Assembly (NCBI GenBank): GCA_948144175.1
Contig: CANXME010000233.1
Location: 496,001 to 560,000, forward strand
DNA from: Closterium sp. NIES-65
Taxonomy: Eukaryota; Streptophyta; Zygnematophyceae; Desmidiales; Closteriaceae
Direction: 5' to 3'
Length of the DNA: 64,000 nt
A program made the translations under genes and the position numbers. The notes under the pieces are model-generated. The model was not told the DNA's origin. It made no database searches and saw only the letters and a program-made list of their open reading frames with translations. Below are positions 12,470-24,765 of the stretch, in pieces. Within the stretch, counting starts at the first letter, position 1. Each line of letters begins with the position of its first letter.

Positions 12470-13560
12470 TGGTATAGAGCTGGTTCCCTCGTGGGAACTG
12501 TTCCTAGGGCCCACCGACTTTTTTTTCCTGCCCAGAGCACGCTTGGCCCTTCCCCGAGTCGCGCCCCGTGTCGTTCCCCCTCTAGCGGCCTCTAGCGGCC
12601 CCTTCTACGGCCCCTAGCGACCTCGTCGCGCCACCCTTGCGGCCCCGTCGCGCCGCCCTTGCGGCCCTGTCGCGCCGCCCTTGCGACCCCGTCGCTCCGC
12701 CCTTTAAGCGGCCCCATCGCCGCCCTTTCCTGCGGCCCCGTCGCTGCCCTTTCAGCGGCTCCGTCGCCGCACTTTCAGCGGCCCCGTCGCCGCCCTTTCA
12801 GCGGCCTCGTCGCCGCCCTTCCATGGCCCCGTCGCCGCCCTTGCGGCCTCGTCGCCTGCTCTTACAGCGGCCCCGACACCGCCCCTCCAGCGGTCCCGTC
12901 GCCGCCCTTCAATGGCCCCGTCGCCGCCCTTCAGCGGCCCGGTCCCCCGCCCTTACAGCGGCCCCGTTGCCACCTTTCAGCGGCCCCGTCGCCGCCCTTC
13001 AGCGGCCCCGTCGCTGCCCTGCAGCGGCCCTCTCGCCCGCCCTTCAGCGGTCCTGTCGCCCGCCCTTACAGCGGCCCCGTCGCCGCCTTTCAGCGGCACT
13101 GTCGCCCGCCCTTCAGCGGCCCCGTCGCCCGCCCTGTCAGCGGCACCGTCGCCGCCCGCCCTTGTCAACGGCCCCGTTGCCGCCCTTTCAGCGGCCCAGT
13201 CGCCGCCCTTCCACTGCCCCGTCGCCGCTCACCCGCCCAGCGCCCGAGCCGCAGAGCAGCCCAGCCACCGAGCAGCCGAGCCGCCGAGCAGCGGAGCCGC
13301 CCGACCGCCAAGCCGCCCTGCAGCCGAGCCGCCCGACCGCCAAGCCGCCCAGCAGCCGAGCCGCCGAGCAGCCAAGTCGCCCGACCACCGAGCCGCCCGA
13401 CCGCTGAGCCGCCCAGCAGCCGAGCCGCCGAGCTGCACCGCAGCGGAGGCGCTGCCGCCTGTCCGCTGGCCCGAGACCGCCCCCACTTGAGTGGTAATAG
13501 CAGCGTCTCTGCCACTGCACTACCCTGCCAAACTGTGCTCACTGCTTGTCTACTGCTGAC
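12470..13560 (+). repeat. 5' leader of B: primer site, hairpin, GC-rich array
   Basis: Primer site TGGTATAGAGC (12,470-12,480) is followed by hairpin GTTCCC-TCGT-GGGAAC and by TAGGGCCCACCG. About 12,560-13,230 is a degenerate array of AGCGGCCCCGTCGCCGCCCT-like units. About 13,230-13,440 is a tract rich in GCCGAGCCGCC. Long proline/arginine-rich frames exist on both strands here but reflect composition only. gag follows. Confidence 0.65.
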
Positions 13561-16500
13561 ATGGCCTCCCCTAGTGTTCTCACCTTTGACGTAGAGGGTC
13601 GGGCAGTTGACTTTGAGGTCTGGGTAGACGATCTGCAGCTTTTCTTACAGTGCGATAGGGCAAACGGTCTCTCCCTGTTTGACCTCAGTTCTGGTGCCTC
13701 TCCTGCCCCTACTGCTGATGCTGACGCCACTGTTCGCTCACAGTGGGCCATGCGTGATGCTGCTGCTCGCCTTGCTGTGCGCCGCCACTTACCGACCACT
13801 GAGCGTGCACACTTTAGCCAGTACAAGAGTGCTCTGACCTTGTACGACGCTGTAGTTGCACACTACTCTTCCCCTGCCACTGCTGCACTGAGCATGCTAC
13901 CTTACCTCTTCCCTGACCTTGCTGCCTTTCCCACAGCCGCTGACCTCATTATGCACCTCCGCACTAGTGACACTCACTACCGCGCTGCTCTTCCTGCTGA
14001 TGTTCTGCGCCAAGAACCCCCGCCCCATGTACATCACCCTCTACTACATAGTCACCCGGCTCCCTGACTCTCTCCGCGTAGTCAGGGACCACTTTCTCTC
14101 AATTTGCCCCACCACTCTCACCATTGACCTCCTTGAAAAGGCCCTCCTAGCGATAGAGAAGAGCATAGTTGCTGTAGGAGCCTCTCGTGGTGACCCTCGC
14201 ACCCCCGTCTTTGAGGGGTGTTCTCCCTCCCCCCTCTTGCCCTCTGTTGCCTCTGCTGCTGCGGCCGACCTCGTTGGTTTTGAGTCGGTCGGCGCTGCGT
14301 CTGCCCCGAGCGGGAAACGCCGCACCGGCAAGGGCAAGGGGGGCAAGGGCACTGGGGGGGCTGGAGGGGGCGGTGGAGGTGGTGGTGGAGGCAGTGGAGG
14401 GAGTGGGGGTGGTGGTGGGAGTGGTGCCGGGGGCGGCGGCGGTGGCGGCAGCAGTGGAGGCGGCAGAGGCGGTGGAGGTGGCGGAGGGAGCGGAGGCGGC
14501 GGAGGAGGCGGAGGTGGAGGAGGCGGCGTAGGCGGCGGCGGCGGCGGCGGATACGGTGGTGGAGCGGCTATGCGCAGAGGAGTGGCTCAGGTGATGGTCC
14601 GCGCCAGCAGCAACGGAGCGGTGTGGCCCTGTCCCCTCAGCAGCTTCGTGAGTGGTACACTGCGCGCCAGCGCGGTGGGGGTTTTGTTCCCTGCACTTAC
14701 GTCCTCCGTACCGGCGACCGAGTTGGTGAGCAGTGCGGAGGCCGGCACTCCACCCAGCGCTGCTTCGGTCGCCTGACAGATGCGTGGCGTCGCCAGTTCC
14801 CTGATGCGTCAGATATCCCTCGCTCGGGAGATCTGTCTAGGGCGGGGGTTGCTATCTTTGATCTTGATTTGATGCTATTCTTGCTGCCATGTATGCTGTT
14901 GATCCTAGTGTTACAGGTGACTACTACCTGTGTATACCGCCTGACCCGGGCATTGAGGCCGCTGCTCTAGGTGCTGGTGAGGCTGCTGCTATAGGTCCTA
15001 GTGCGTCTGCTGCCCCAGGTGCCGATGCGTCTGCTGCCCCATGTGCTGGTGCGTCTGCTTTCTCAAGTACTACGTCGGCTCAGGCCTTTCACACCTTCAC
15101 CCTGGACTCAAGTGCGTCCCGCTCCTTCTTTCAAGACCGCACAACTCTTTCGCCGCTCAGTCGGCCGGTTGCAGTCTCCCTGGCAGACCCCTCTGGGGGT
15201 CCTGTCCTGGCTAGCTTTTCCACTGTCTTACCGTGCCCGACAGCCCCCTCTGGCACCCTGTTAGGTCTCTACCTCCCCTTGTTCTCTACGAACTTGGTGA
15301 GTGGAGCGGACCTACAGGATAGGAGGGTTGACCAGTTCATTCCTGCGAGTCAGCCAGTGACCCACTGCACGTGTGCTCGGACAGGCCGACACTTGGCCAC
15401 GTTCACCCGTCAGCCAGGGTCGAGCCTGTACACCCTTACTATTGAGTCTCCTCCGGCTGCTGAGTCTGTCCATGTAGCTGCGTCGAGTCAGGTTTTTGCT
15501 ACAGCGTCCAGGTCTGGTCCTGAGTCTGCTCCCTGCTCGTGTCGTCTGCTGTCCCACCAGACTCTCCTTTGGCACCACCGCCTTGGTCACCCCTCCCTGC
15601 CTCGTCTCCAAGGCATGGCCTCCCGTGTCCTTGTCTCTGGTCTCCCTCGGTCTCTCCCTCCCCTACCTCCGCGGCCTGGCCCTACCTGCGTCCCCTGCGT
15701 CGAGGGGCGACAGCGCGCCGCCCATCACTCCTCCGAGTTTCCTCCGACAGAGGCTCCACTGCAGACTCTCCACATGGACGTGTGGGGCCCAGCCCGCGTC
15801 AGTGGACAGGGGCACGAGCCTTTCTTCCTGCTGGTCGTTGACAACTACTCGCGTTACACCACAGTCTTCCCCTTGCGCACCAAGGGTGACGTCACTGAGG
15901 TGTTGATCGACTGGATCCGCGCAGCTCGTCTCTAGCTCAGAGAGAGTTTCGGCTCGGCCTTTCCTGTTCTGCGTCAGCACTCGGACAGAGGCGGGGAGTT
16001 TTCCTCTGCCTGTCTGGGAGCCTTCTGTCGGGCACAGGGCATCCGCCAGACCTTCACGCTTCCGGCCTCTCCACAGCAAAATGGGATTGCTGAGCGCCGC
16101 ATTGGCATGGTCATGGACGTCGCTCGTACGTCCATGATGCATGAGGCTGCCCCCCATTTTCTGTGGCCGTTTGCGTTCCGGGTCTGGGGATCTCGGGCGT
16201 TTGTCCGCGACTTGTCTGCGGACAAGCTGTCCCCCCGTGCTGTTCCCTGCGTCTTCCTTGGCTTCCCCCCTGACGCGCCTTGGTGGCAGTTTTACCACCC
16301 CACCTCGCGCCGTGTTCTGTCCTCCCAGGACGTCACCTTTGACGAGTCAGTGCCTTACTACCGTCTCTTCCCCTACCGCACTGCGCCTCTCCCCCCGCTG
16401 CCGCTCTTCCTTGCACCAGGTCCCCCCCCGGTAGACCCCCTCCCCCCTCAGGGTCCTGCCCTGTCAGGTGTGTCCCAGGTAGACGCAGTCGAGCCTGTCG

Positions 16501-18395
16501 AGGTAGCTGTTGACTCTGGTGCTGCTAGAGGTGCTGAGCCTGCGGGTGCCGGGTCTGGGGGTGCTGAGTTTGGTGGTGCTGAGCCTGGGGGTGCGGAGTC
16601 TTGGGGTGCTGTGACTGGGGGTGCTGTGTCTGGGGTTGCTGAGCCTGGGGGTGCTGGGTCTGGGGGTGCGGAGCCTGGAGGTGCGGAGCCTGGGGGTGCC
16701 GAGCCTGGGGGTGCTGGGTCTGCTCGTGTGGCCGCCGGCGGTGCTTCGTAGAGGCGTGAGCCACTCTCTCCACAGGAGCTGCGCGAGTGGTTTGCCCGCC
16801 ACTGGAGACATGCTGCTACGACTGGGGGTGCTGTTAGGGCTACTAGAGTTGGTACTATTGGAGCTGCTGGCGGTACTAGTGCTGCTGGTGCTGAAGCTGC
16901 TGGGGGTGTTGGCGCTGGTGTTTCTCTTGGCGCCGGTGCGCCTGAAGGTGCTGCTGAGGCTGCTGGAGCTGACGGTCCTACCGAAGGTGGTGCTACTGAC
17001 GCTGGTGCTTCTAGAGGTGCTGGAGTTGACGCTAGTGGAGCTGGAGGTGCTGCTGGCGCTGGTGCTGCCGCTGGGGGTACTGGTGCTGTCCTTGCTGGTT
17101 CTGGAGGCGCTGTGCGGCCGAGGCCGTACTTCATTCCGCTTCTCGAGCAGGTTCTTGGTCTCCCGCCCTCTACTGGTCCTGCTCCTCCCTTAGAGTGTCC
17201 ACAGCCTAACTAGCCGCCGTCACAATTACAGCCCGCCTCCCCTCTACCTGCTCCTTCTCCCTACACTGGTCCTACTGGAGGTCTTGCTGAGCGTCGTGAG
17301 CCTGCATCTCGTCCTGCGTCGCCTGTTCGTACTGCACGCACTAGTGGTCGTACTGCACGTCCGCGTCCTCCTGCGGTCCCCGGCACACACCAGATGGCAT
17401 TGTGTCCTTCCACTACTCCTCTGCGTGTCCCGTTGCTGTCTCCTCCAGAGTCCTCTCTTCCTACTCTTGCTGACCCGGAGTCTGACTCCCTTCGTGCTGC
17501 TAGTCCTTCGGTCACGTGCCTTCTTGTGACTGTTGTCACTGACCCTTCCTTTGAGTCCAGAGCTGCGTCTGCCTTGGTTGCTGAGCTTGTCGACTTTGCT
17601 GCTCGCTGTCGCCTAGACTATGCTGCTAGTCTTGTTTCTGAGTCTGAGTCTGTCTGTCCTCCGTCCGTCGGGGGTGAGTGTGCTCTTAGCGCGGACGTCC
17701 TTGAGGACAGGCAGGAGGAGTTCTAGGGTTTTGCTACTGCTTTGCCTCATCTCGTGTCCACGCTGATTGCCCCTGAGGGAGACGCGTATGCACCAGACAT
17801 CCCGACTCCTCGATCGTACGCTGAGGCGATCGAGGGTCCCTACTCCTCTCAGTGGTAGTCAGCCATGGACGCAGAGATGGCTTCCTAGAAGTCCACAGGC
17901 ACCTACGTTGACGAGGTTCCCCCACCTGGGGCGAACATTGTCAGTGGCATGTGGATTTTAAGGGTGAAGTGGCCGCCGGATTCTCCGCCTGTCTTCAAGG
18001 CGCGTTACGTGGCTCGAGGCTTTAGTCAGCGGCTGGGAGTTGACTACGTTCAGACCTTCTCTCCCACCCCGAAGATGACCACTCTTCGGGTGCTGCTGCA
18101 CATAGCCGCTCAGCACGACTACGAGCTTCACTCTCTTGACTTCAGCATAGCTTTTCTGCAGGGCAGCCTGCACGAGGAGATCAAGCTGTGCCGCCCACCT
18201 AGCTTCACTGGGTCGTTTCCCCCTGGAACCCAGTGGAGCCTCTGGCGGCCAGTCTACGGTCTCCGCCAGGCGCCCCGTGAGTGGCACGACACATTGAGGA
18301 CTACACTTGTGGCTCTTGGGTTTGCTCCTTCTACAGCCGACCCGTCGCTGTTTTTGCGCACCGACACCTCTTTGCTGCCGTTCTACATTCTGGTG

Positions 18396-20693
18396 TACAT
18401 TCAACAGTGGCCAAGAGACGCGTGACAGTAGGACTGGCAGCACGAAGAGAGTCAGACTCAGGGTCAGCTAGAACAGGAAGAGAGGACACTGGAGGAGACG
18501 GCAACGGGACACGCACAGGAGCGGTGGAAGGCACAGTGCCATTTGGTGTGTGCCTTGGACCGCAGGAGGACGCGGAGCACGACGACTAGTGCGAGCAGCA
18601 CGAACAGGCGACGCAGGACGAGACGCAGGCTCACGACGCTCAGTAAGACCTCCAGTAGGACCCGTATAGGGAGAAGGAGCAGGTAGGGGGAGGTGGGCTG
18701 TAACTGTGACTGCGACTGGACAGGTTGTGGACACTCTAAGGGAGGAGCAGGACCAGTAGAGGGCGGGAGACCAAGAACCTGCTCAAGGAGCGGAACGAAG
18801 TACAGCCTCGGCCGCGCAGCGCCTCTAGAACCAGCAAGGACAGCACCAGTACCCCCAGCCACAGCACCTGCGCCAGTAGTACCTCCAGCTCCAATAGCGC
18901 CAACTCCAGCACCCTTAGACGCACTAGCGCCAGCAGAAACACCAGCGCCAACACCCCCAGTAGCTCTAGCTCCAGCAGCTCCAGCAGCACCATCTCCAGC
19001 AGGACATGCAGCTCCTTAACCGCCAGCAGCTCCAGCAGGACCAACTCCAATCGCCCCAGCAGCACCCCCAGTCCCAGCAGCTCCAGTACCGCCAGTACGA
19101 GCACTTCCGGGACCAGCAGCAACAGTAGTACCTCCAGCTCGAGCAGCATGGCTCCAGCGCCGAGCAAACCAGTCGCGCAGCTCCTGTGGAGAGAGTGGCT
19201 CCCGCCTCGACGAAGCACCGCCGGCGGCCACACGAGTAGACCCATTGCCCCCAGACTCTGCACCCCCAGGCTCCGCACCCCCTGGCTCAGCACCTCCAGA
19301 CTTAGCACCCCCAGGCTCAGCACCTCCAGACTCAGCACCCCCAGGCTCAGCACCCCCAGACTCAGCACCCCCAGGTTCAGCACCTCTAACAGCACCAGAG
19401 TCAACACCTACCTCAACAGGCTCGACAGCGTCTACCTGGGACACACCTGACGGGGCAGGACCCTGAGGGGGGAGGGGGTCTACCGGGGGAGGACCTGGCG
19501 CAAGGAAGAGCGGCGGCGGGGGAAGGGGCGCAGTACGGTAGGGGAAGAGACGGTAGTAGGGTACCGACTCGTCAAAGGTGACGTCCTGGGAGGACAGAAC
19601 ACGGCGCGAGGTGGGGTGGTAAAACTGCCAACCAGGCGCGTTAAGGGGGAAGCCAAGGAAGACGCAGAGAACTGCATGGGGGGTCAGCTTGTCCGCAGAC
19701 AAGTCGTGGACAAACGCCCGAGATCCCCAGACCCGGAACGCAGACGCATCGCCAACCTTCCCCGTCCACCGCAAGGTGGGGGAGGTCTCTAGCAAGGAGT
19801 CCCGAGGCTGAAGGTTGAGCTGATGCGCGGTGTACTGAACCGCAAACGGCCACAGAAAATGGGGGACAGCCGCATGCATCATGGACATACGAGCGACGTC
19901 CATGACCATGCCAATGCAGCGCTCAGCAATCCCATTTTGCTATGGAGAGGCCGGAAGCGTGAAGGTCTGGAGGATGCCCTGTGCACAACAGAAGGCTCCT
20001 CGACGGGAAGAGGAAAATTCCCCGCCTCTGTTAGAGTGCAGACGCAGAACAGGAAAGTCCGAGCCGAAACTCTCTCTGAGCTGGAGACGAGCTGCGCGGA
20101 TCCAGTGGATCAACACCTCATTAACGTCACCCTTGCTGCGCAAGGGGAAGACTGTGGTGTAACGCGAGTAGTCGTCAACCACCAATAGGAAGTAACGCTC
20201 GTGCCCCTGTCCACGGACGCGGGCGGGGCCCCACACGTCCATGTGAAGAGTCTGCAGCGGAGCCTCCGTCAGAGGAAACTCGGAGGAGTGAGGGGCGGGG
20301 CGCTGTCGCCCCTCGACACAGGGGACGCAGGTAGGGGCAGGCCCCGGAGGTAGGGGAGGGAGAGACTGGGGGAGACCAGAGACAAGGACACGGGAGGCCA
20401 TGCCTCGGAGACGAGGCGGGGAGGGGTGACCAAGGCGGTGGTGCCAAAGGAGAGTCTGGTGGGACAGGAGACGACACGAACAGGGAGCAGACTCAGGACC
20501 AGACCTGGACGCTGCAGCAAACACCTGACTCGACGCAGCTACCTGGCTAGACTCAGCAGCCGGAGGAGACTCAGTAGTCAGGGTGTACAGGCTCGACCCT
20601 AGCCGACGAGTGAACGTGGCCACGTGTCGGCCTGTTCGAGCACACGTGCAGTGGGTCACCCGCTGACTAGCAGGAGTGAACTAGTCTACCCCC
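18396..20693 (-). mobile_element. Inverted copia pol piece inside B
   Basis: About 2.3 kb of a related copia element in the opposite orientation to B, with no LTR at either edge. It runs on the minus strand from the pre-integrase region (about 20,690) through integrase to the alanine/proline-rich spacer (about 18,400). The plus-strand sequence that resumes at about 20,694 repeats about 785 bp already present before the inversion (about 17,610-18,395), at roughly 95% identity by eye. It may be template switching between packaged RNAs or a later rearrangement. Broken. Confidence 0.7.
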
Positions 20694-22460
20694 CTAAACT
20701 ACGCTACTAGTCTTGTTTCTGAGTCTGAGTCTGTCTGTCCTTCGTCCGTCGGGGGTGAGTGTGCTCTTAGCATGGACGTCCTTGAGGACAGGCAGGAGGA
20801 GTTCCAGTGTTTTGCTACTGCTTTGCCTCATCTCGTGTCCACGCTCATTGCCCCTGAGGGAGACCCGGATGCACCAGACATCCCTACTCCTCGATCGTAC
20901 GCTGAGGCGATCGAGGGTCCCTACTCCTCTCAGTGGCAGTCAGCCATGGACGCAGAGATGGCTTCCTGGAAGTCCACAGGAACCTACGTTGACGAGGTTC
21001 CCCCACGTGGGGTGAACATCGTCAGTGGCATGTGGATTTTCAGGGTGAAGCGGCCGCCGGGTTCTCCGCCTGTCTTCAATGCGCGTTACGTCGCTCGAGG
21101 CTTCAGTCAGCGGCAGGGAGTTGACTACGTTCAGACCTTCTCTCCCACCCCGAAGATGACCACTCTTCGGGTGCTGCAGCACATAGGCGCTCAGCGCGAC
21201 TACGAGCTTCACTCTCTTGACTTTAGCACAGCTTTCCTGTAGAGCAGCCTGCACGAGGAGATCTGGCTGCGCCGCCCACCTGGCTTCACTGGGTCATTTC
21301 CTCCTGGTACCCAGTGGAGCCTCCGGCGGCCAATCTACGGTCTCCGCCAGGCGCCCCGTGAGTGGCACGACACACTGAGGACTACACTTGCGGCTCTTGG
21401 GTTTGCTCCTTCTACAGCCGGCCCGTCGCTGTTTCTGCGCACCGACACCTCTTTGCCGCCGTTCTACATCCTCGTGTACGTCGACGACTTGGTCTTTGCC
21501 ACTGCTGACATTGCTGTACTCGCCCACGTGAAGTCCGAGCTGCAGAAGAGACACACGTGCACAGACCTGGGTGAACTGCGCAGCTATCTTGGCTTGCATA
21601 TCACCCGGGACAGAGCACAGCGCACCATTACCCTGACTCAGTCACACATGGTGCAGCAGGTCCTTCAGCGCTTCGGCTTCACGTACTCCTCGCCTCAGGC
21701 CACTCCTCTGCCTACTCGCCACTCGCTCTCGGCTCTGCCTTCGGATGAGTCCGTAGAGCCGAGTGGCCCGTACCCAGAGCTTGTTGGCTGCCTCATGTAC
21801 CTGATGACCTGCACACGACCTGACCTTGCATACCCTCTTAGCATCTTGGCACGCTATGTTGCTCCTGGGAGACACCGACCAGAGCACATGGCTGCAGCGA
21901 AGAGGGTGTTGCGCTACGTGTGCAGTACGTCGGGCATGGGGCTAGTGCTTGGAGGGCGACGTCGAGTGGTCCTCACAGGTCACGCAGACGCTTCTTGGGC
22001 TGACGACCAGGCTCTGCAGCGGTCGTCACAGGGTTACACCTTCAGCCTTGGCTCCGGCTCTGTTTCGTGGCGGTCTACCCGCTCGTCTTCTGTTCTCAGC
22101 TCCAGCTGTGAGGCTGAGATCTACGCAGGGGCCATGGCTGCACAAGAGTTACGCTGGCTCACCTACCTGCTGACTGACCTAGGAGAGCCGCCTCGTTCTC
22201 CTCCAGTTCTGTACGTAGACAACAAGGCCATGCTGGCCTTGTGTCGGGAGCACAGACTGGAGCAAAGAACGAAGCACATTGCCCTCCGCTACTTCCTGGC
22301 TCGTGAGGTGCAGCAGCGTGGTCAGCTCCGCCTCACCTACGTGGCCTCTGAGGCCAACACTGCTGATATCTTCACCAAGGCCCTTCCGCCTTGTGACCAT
22401 CAGCGCTTCTGTACTTTGCTAGGTCTTGTGCCTACCTGGCCTCACTTGCTCACTTCTTGA

Positions 22461-22659
22461 TCTTGTTTGTACTGTACTCTTTCTCTACCAGCACTTGCTT
22501 GTTTACCTTTATATTTATGATCTTGCATGTGAACTGGCCTTGTGGCCTTACTCTTGTGCTTGGACTGTGTGTTGACTTTGTGATCCACCCTGAGCTTGCT
22601 TTGCTTTGCTTGACTGGTCTTGTGACCACTTGTTCTCCCCCACTTTGCCTATGGGGGTG
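22461..22659 (+). other. Conserved copia 3' UTR with polypurine-tract hairpin (B)
   Basis: About 200 bp between the end of pol and the 3' LTR. It shares blocks with the equivalent part of A, C, D, E, G, J and K (GTGAACTGGCC, CCACCCTGAGCTT, GGTCTTGTGACC). It ends with inverted repeat CCCCCA (22,637-22,642) and TGGGGG (22,652-22,657), then TG and the LTR. The G run is where the plus-strand primer is expected, which makes this the polypurine tract. Confidence 0.6.
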
Positions 22660-22792
22660 TGTCAGAACATTATAGCTTATACATTTGTGTAGGCTGTAGT
22701 GGGGTAGCCCATAAGGGGTACAACCCAATTAGGGTTAGTACTTGTACCCAACTCTTTCATAGTTCATCCATTCTCTCGTTCTAATCTTCACA
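22660..22792 (+). repeat. 3' LTR of copia B
   Basis: 133 bp, about five differences from the 5' LTR; followed by GATAA and then by the resumed gag region of A. Confidence 0.88.
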
Positions 22793-23915
22793 GATAACGT
22801 ACGTGCAGCTAAGGCCACCCCCCCCCCCCCCCCCCCGTGCTGAGAGTACCACTCACGGAGCTCCTGGGGCGACGGAGTGTGCTGCTGGCTCTAGCCAGTG
22901 CCAGTGCCCCCACGACCACCACTACCGTCGCCAACTCTTCGACCACCCCCTCCCCTGCCGCTGCTGCGTCCACCGCCGCCCCCACCACCACCCCCTTCCC
23001 TGCCACCTCCCCCGCCGCTGCCGCCACCACCCCAACCGCTGCCACTAGCCCCTCCAGCCCCACCACCACCCCCACTGCCACCACCACCCCCACGACCGCC
23101 TCCCCCGCCGTCACCTCCGCCTCCCTTGCCCCCTTTGCCCTTGCCGCTGCGGTGCGCGCTCGAAGCAGACGCAGTCCCGACCTTCTCAGCACCAAGGAGG
23201 TCGACAGCAGAAGCAGAGGCTACAGAGGGAAGTTGGGGGGAAGGGGAACACCCCTCGAAGAAAGAGGTGCGGGGGTCGCCACGAGAGGCACCTACAGCGG
23301 CTATGCTAGCCTCAGCTGCAAGTAGTTCCTTCTCGAGGAGGGCAATGGTGAGCTCAGTGGGGCAGCGAGCTAGGAAGTGGTCCTTGACTGCACGCAGAGA
23401 GTCAGGGAGGCGGGTGACTAGGTGGTAGAGAGTGAGCCAGAGCGGGGGGGGGGGTTCGTGACAAGAAACTCATCAGGCATAGCGGCACGGAAGCGGGCCT
23501 CACTAGTACGGAGGTGCGTGATGAGGTCAGCGACTGTGTGGAAGGAGGCGAGGTCGGGGAACAGGTAGGGAAGTGAGAGATGGCCTAGCGCAGCAGAGGC
23601 AGGTGAGGAGTAGCGGGCAACGACAGCAGTGTATAGTGCCTGTGCAGTCTTGTGCTGGCCAAAGTGCTCGCGCTCATCTATCGGTAAAAAGTTGCGAATA
23701 GCAAAGCGAGTGTGGGCGTCACGAGTCTCCCACTGTGAGCGGGCAGTGCTGTCAGCAATAGCAGCAGGGGCTGTGGCATGGCCTAGGGCGTGATCGTAAA
23801 GTGAGATGTCCTCCTTGGTAGTGAGCTGTAGGAAGAGGTGTAGGTCATCTAGCCAGGTGTCAAACTTCACTGGGCGGCCCTCAGTATCGAAAGCTAGTAC
23901 AGGAGGGCTAGCCAT

Positions 23916-24765
23916 AGTAGCAGTAGGAGCAGTAGTATAGTAGAAGGAGCAGTAGCAGTAGGTGCACCCTAAAAGCAGTAGGCAGGGCGACTCAATTAGG
24001 GCGGCTCGGTACAGAAAGGCTGCTCAGCCCGCGCGGCGCGGTTTGGTTCAGGTAGGGCGGCGTGGCTCGGTTCGGGCGGCACGACTCGGCTCGGGCTGGG
24101 CGGCTCGGTTCGGGCGGCTCGGTTCGGGCGGCCTGGTTCTGGCGGGGCCGTGGTTGTCGCGTGCGGGGCGCTAAGGGGCGGCGCGTGGGGTCGACGGGGC
24201 CGCTAAGGGGTGGGCGCGCGGGGTCTACGGGGCTGACGGGGCCGCTAAGGGGACGGCGCGCGGGGTCGACGGGGCCAGCGGGGCCTCTAGGCGGGGCGCA
24301 CGTGGGGTCGACAGGGCCAGCGGGGCCTCTAGGCGGGGCCGACGGGGCCTCTAGGAGGGGCGTGCGCGGGGTTGACGGGCCGACGGGGCCTCTAGGTGGG
24401 GCCGACGGGGCCTCTAGGTGGGGCCTCTAGGTGGGGCGCGCGGGCCGACGGGGCCTCTAGGTGGGGCGTGCGGGCCGACGGGGCCTCTAGGTGGGGCGCG
24501 CGGGCCGACGGGGCCTCTAGGTGGGGCCGACAGGGCCTCTAGGTGGGGCCGACGGGGCCGTTAGGTGGGGCGCGCCCGGGGTCGACGGGCCGACGGGGCC
24601 TCTAAGGGGCGGCGCGCGGGTCGCTAAGGGACCGTTAAAAGGAGGGACGTTGGGGGAGGCGCTCGAGGGCGCTCCGACAGTGAGGCGCACGAGGGCGCTA
24701 GTAGGCAGTCAGTAGTGGTGGGCCCTAAGAAATCGGTCCTAGCGAAGGACCTGCTCTGTATACCA
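23916..24765 (-). repeat. 5' leader of A: primer site, hairpin, GC-rich array
   Basis: Minus strand from 24,765: primer-site variant TGGTATACAGAGC, hairpin GGTCCT-TCGCT-AGGACC, then TAGGGCCCACCAC. An array of CTAGAGGCCCCGTCGGCCC-like units (about 24,170-24,640) and a GCCGAGCCGC-rich tract (about 23,990-24,130) lead to gag. No gene is seen. Confidence 0.65.

Larger units (their letters stand above)
12337..22792 (+). mobile_element. Copia element B, composite, broken, inserted in A
   Basis: A plus-strand Ty1/copia element inside the gag region of A. LTRs are 12,337-12,469 and 22,660-22,792; GATAA flanks both (12,332-12,336 and 22,793-22,797). Parts: leader, gag (from 13,561, MASPSVLTFD), glycine-rich region (about 14,350-14,570), zinc motif, protease, integrase, spacer and reverse transcriptase, then an inverted pol piece (about 18,396-20,693), then a second plus-strand run from the spacer through YVDD and RNase H to 22,460. 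At 10.5 kb it is about 3 kb longer than C. Broken, about eight or more interruptions. LTRs differ at about 5 of 133 positions. Confidence 0.85.

Noticed and set aside
12637-13594. Long proline/arginine-rich frames on both strands of the B leader
   Set aside because: They come from the GC-rich tandem array; several frames are open at once, and a real gag start follows.
14340-14570. Glycine-rich plus-strand frame as an independent glycine-rich protein gene
   Set aside because: It is the low-complexity tract of copia Gag, present at the same place in A, C, D, F and J.
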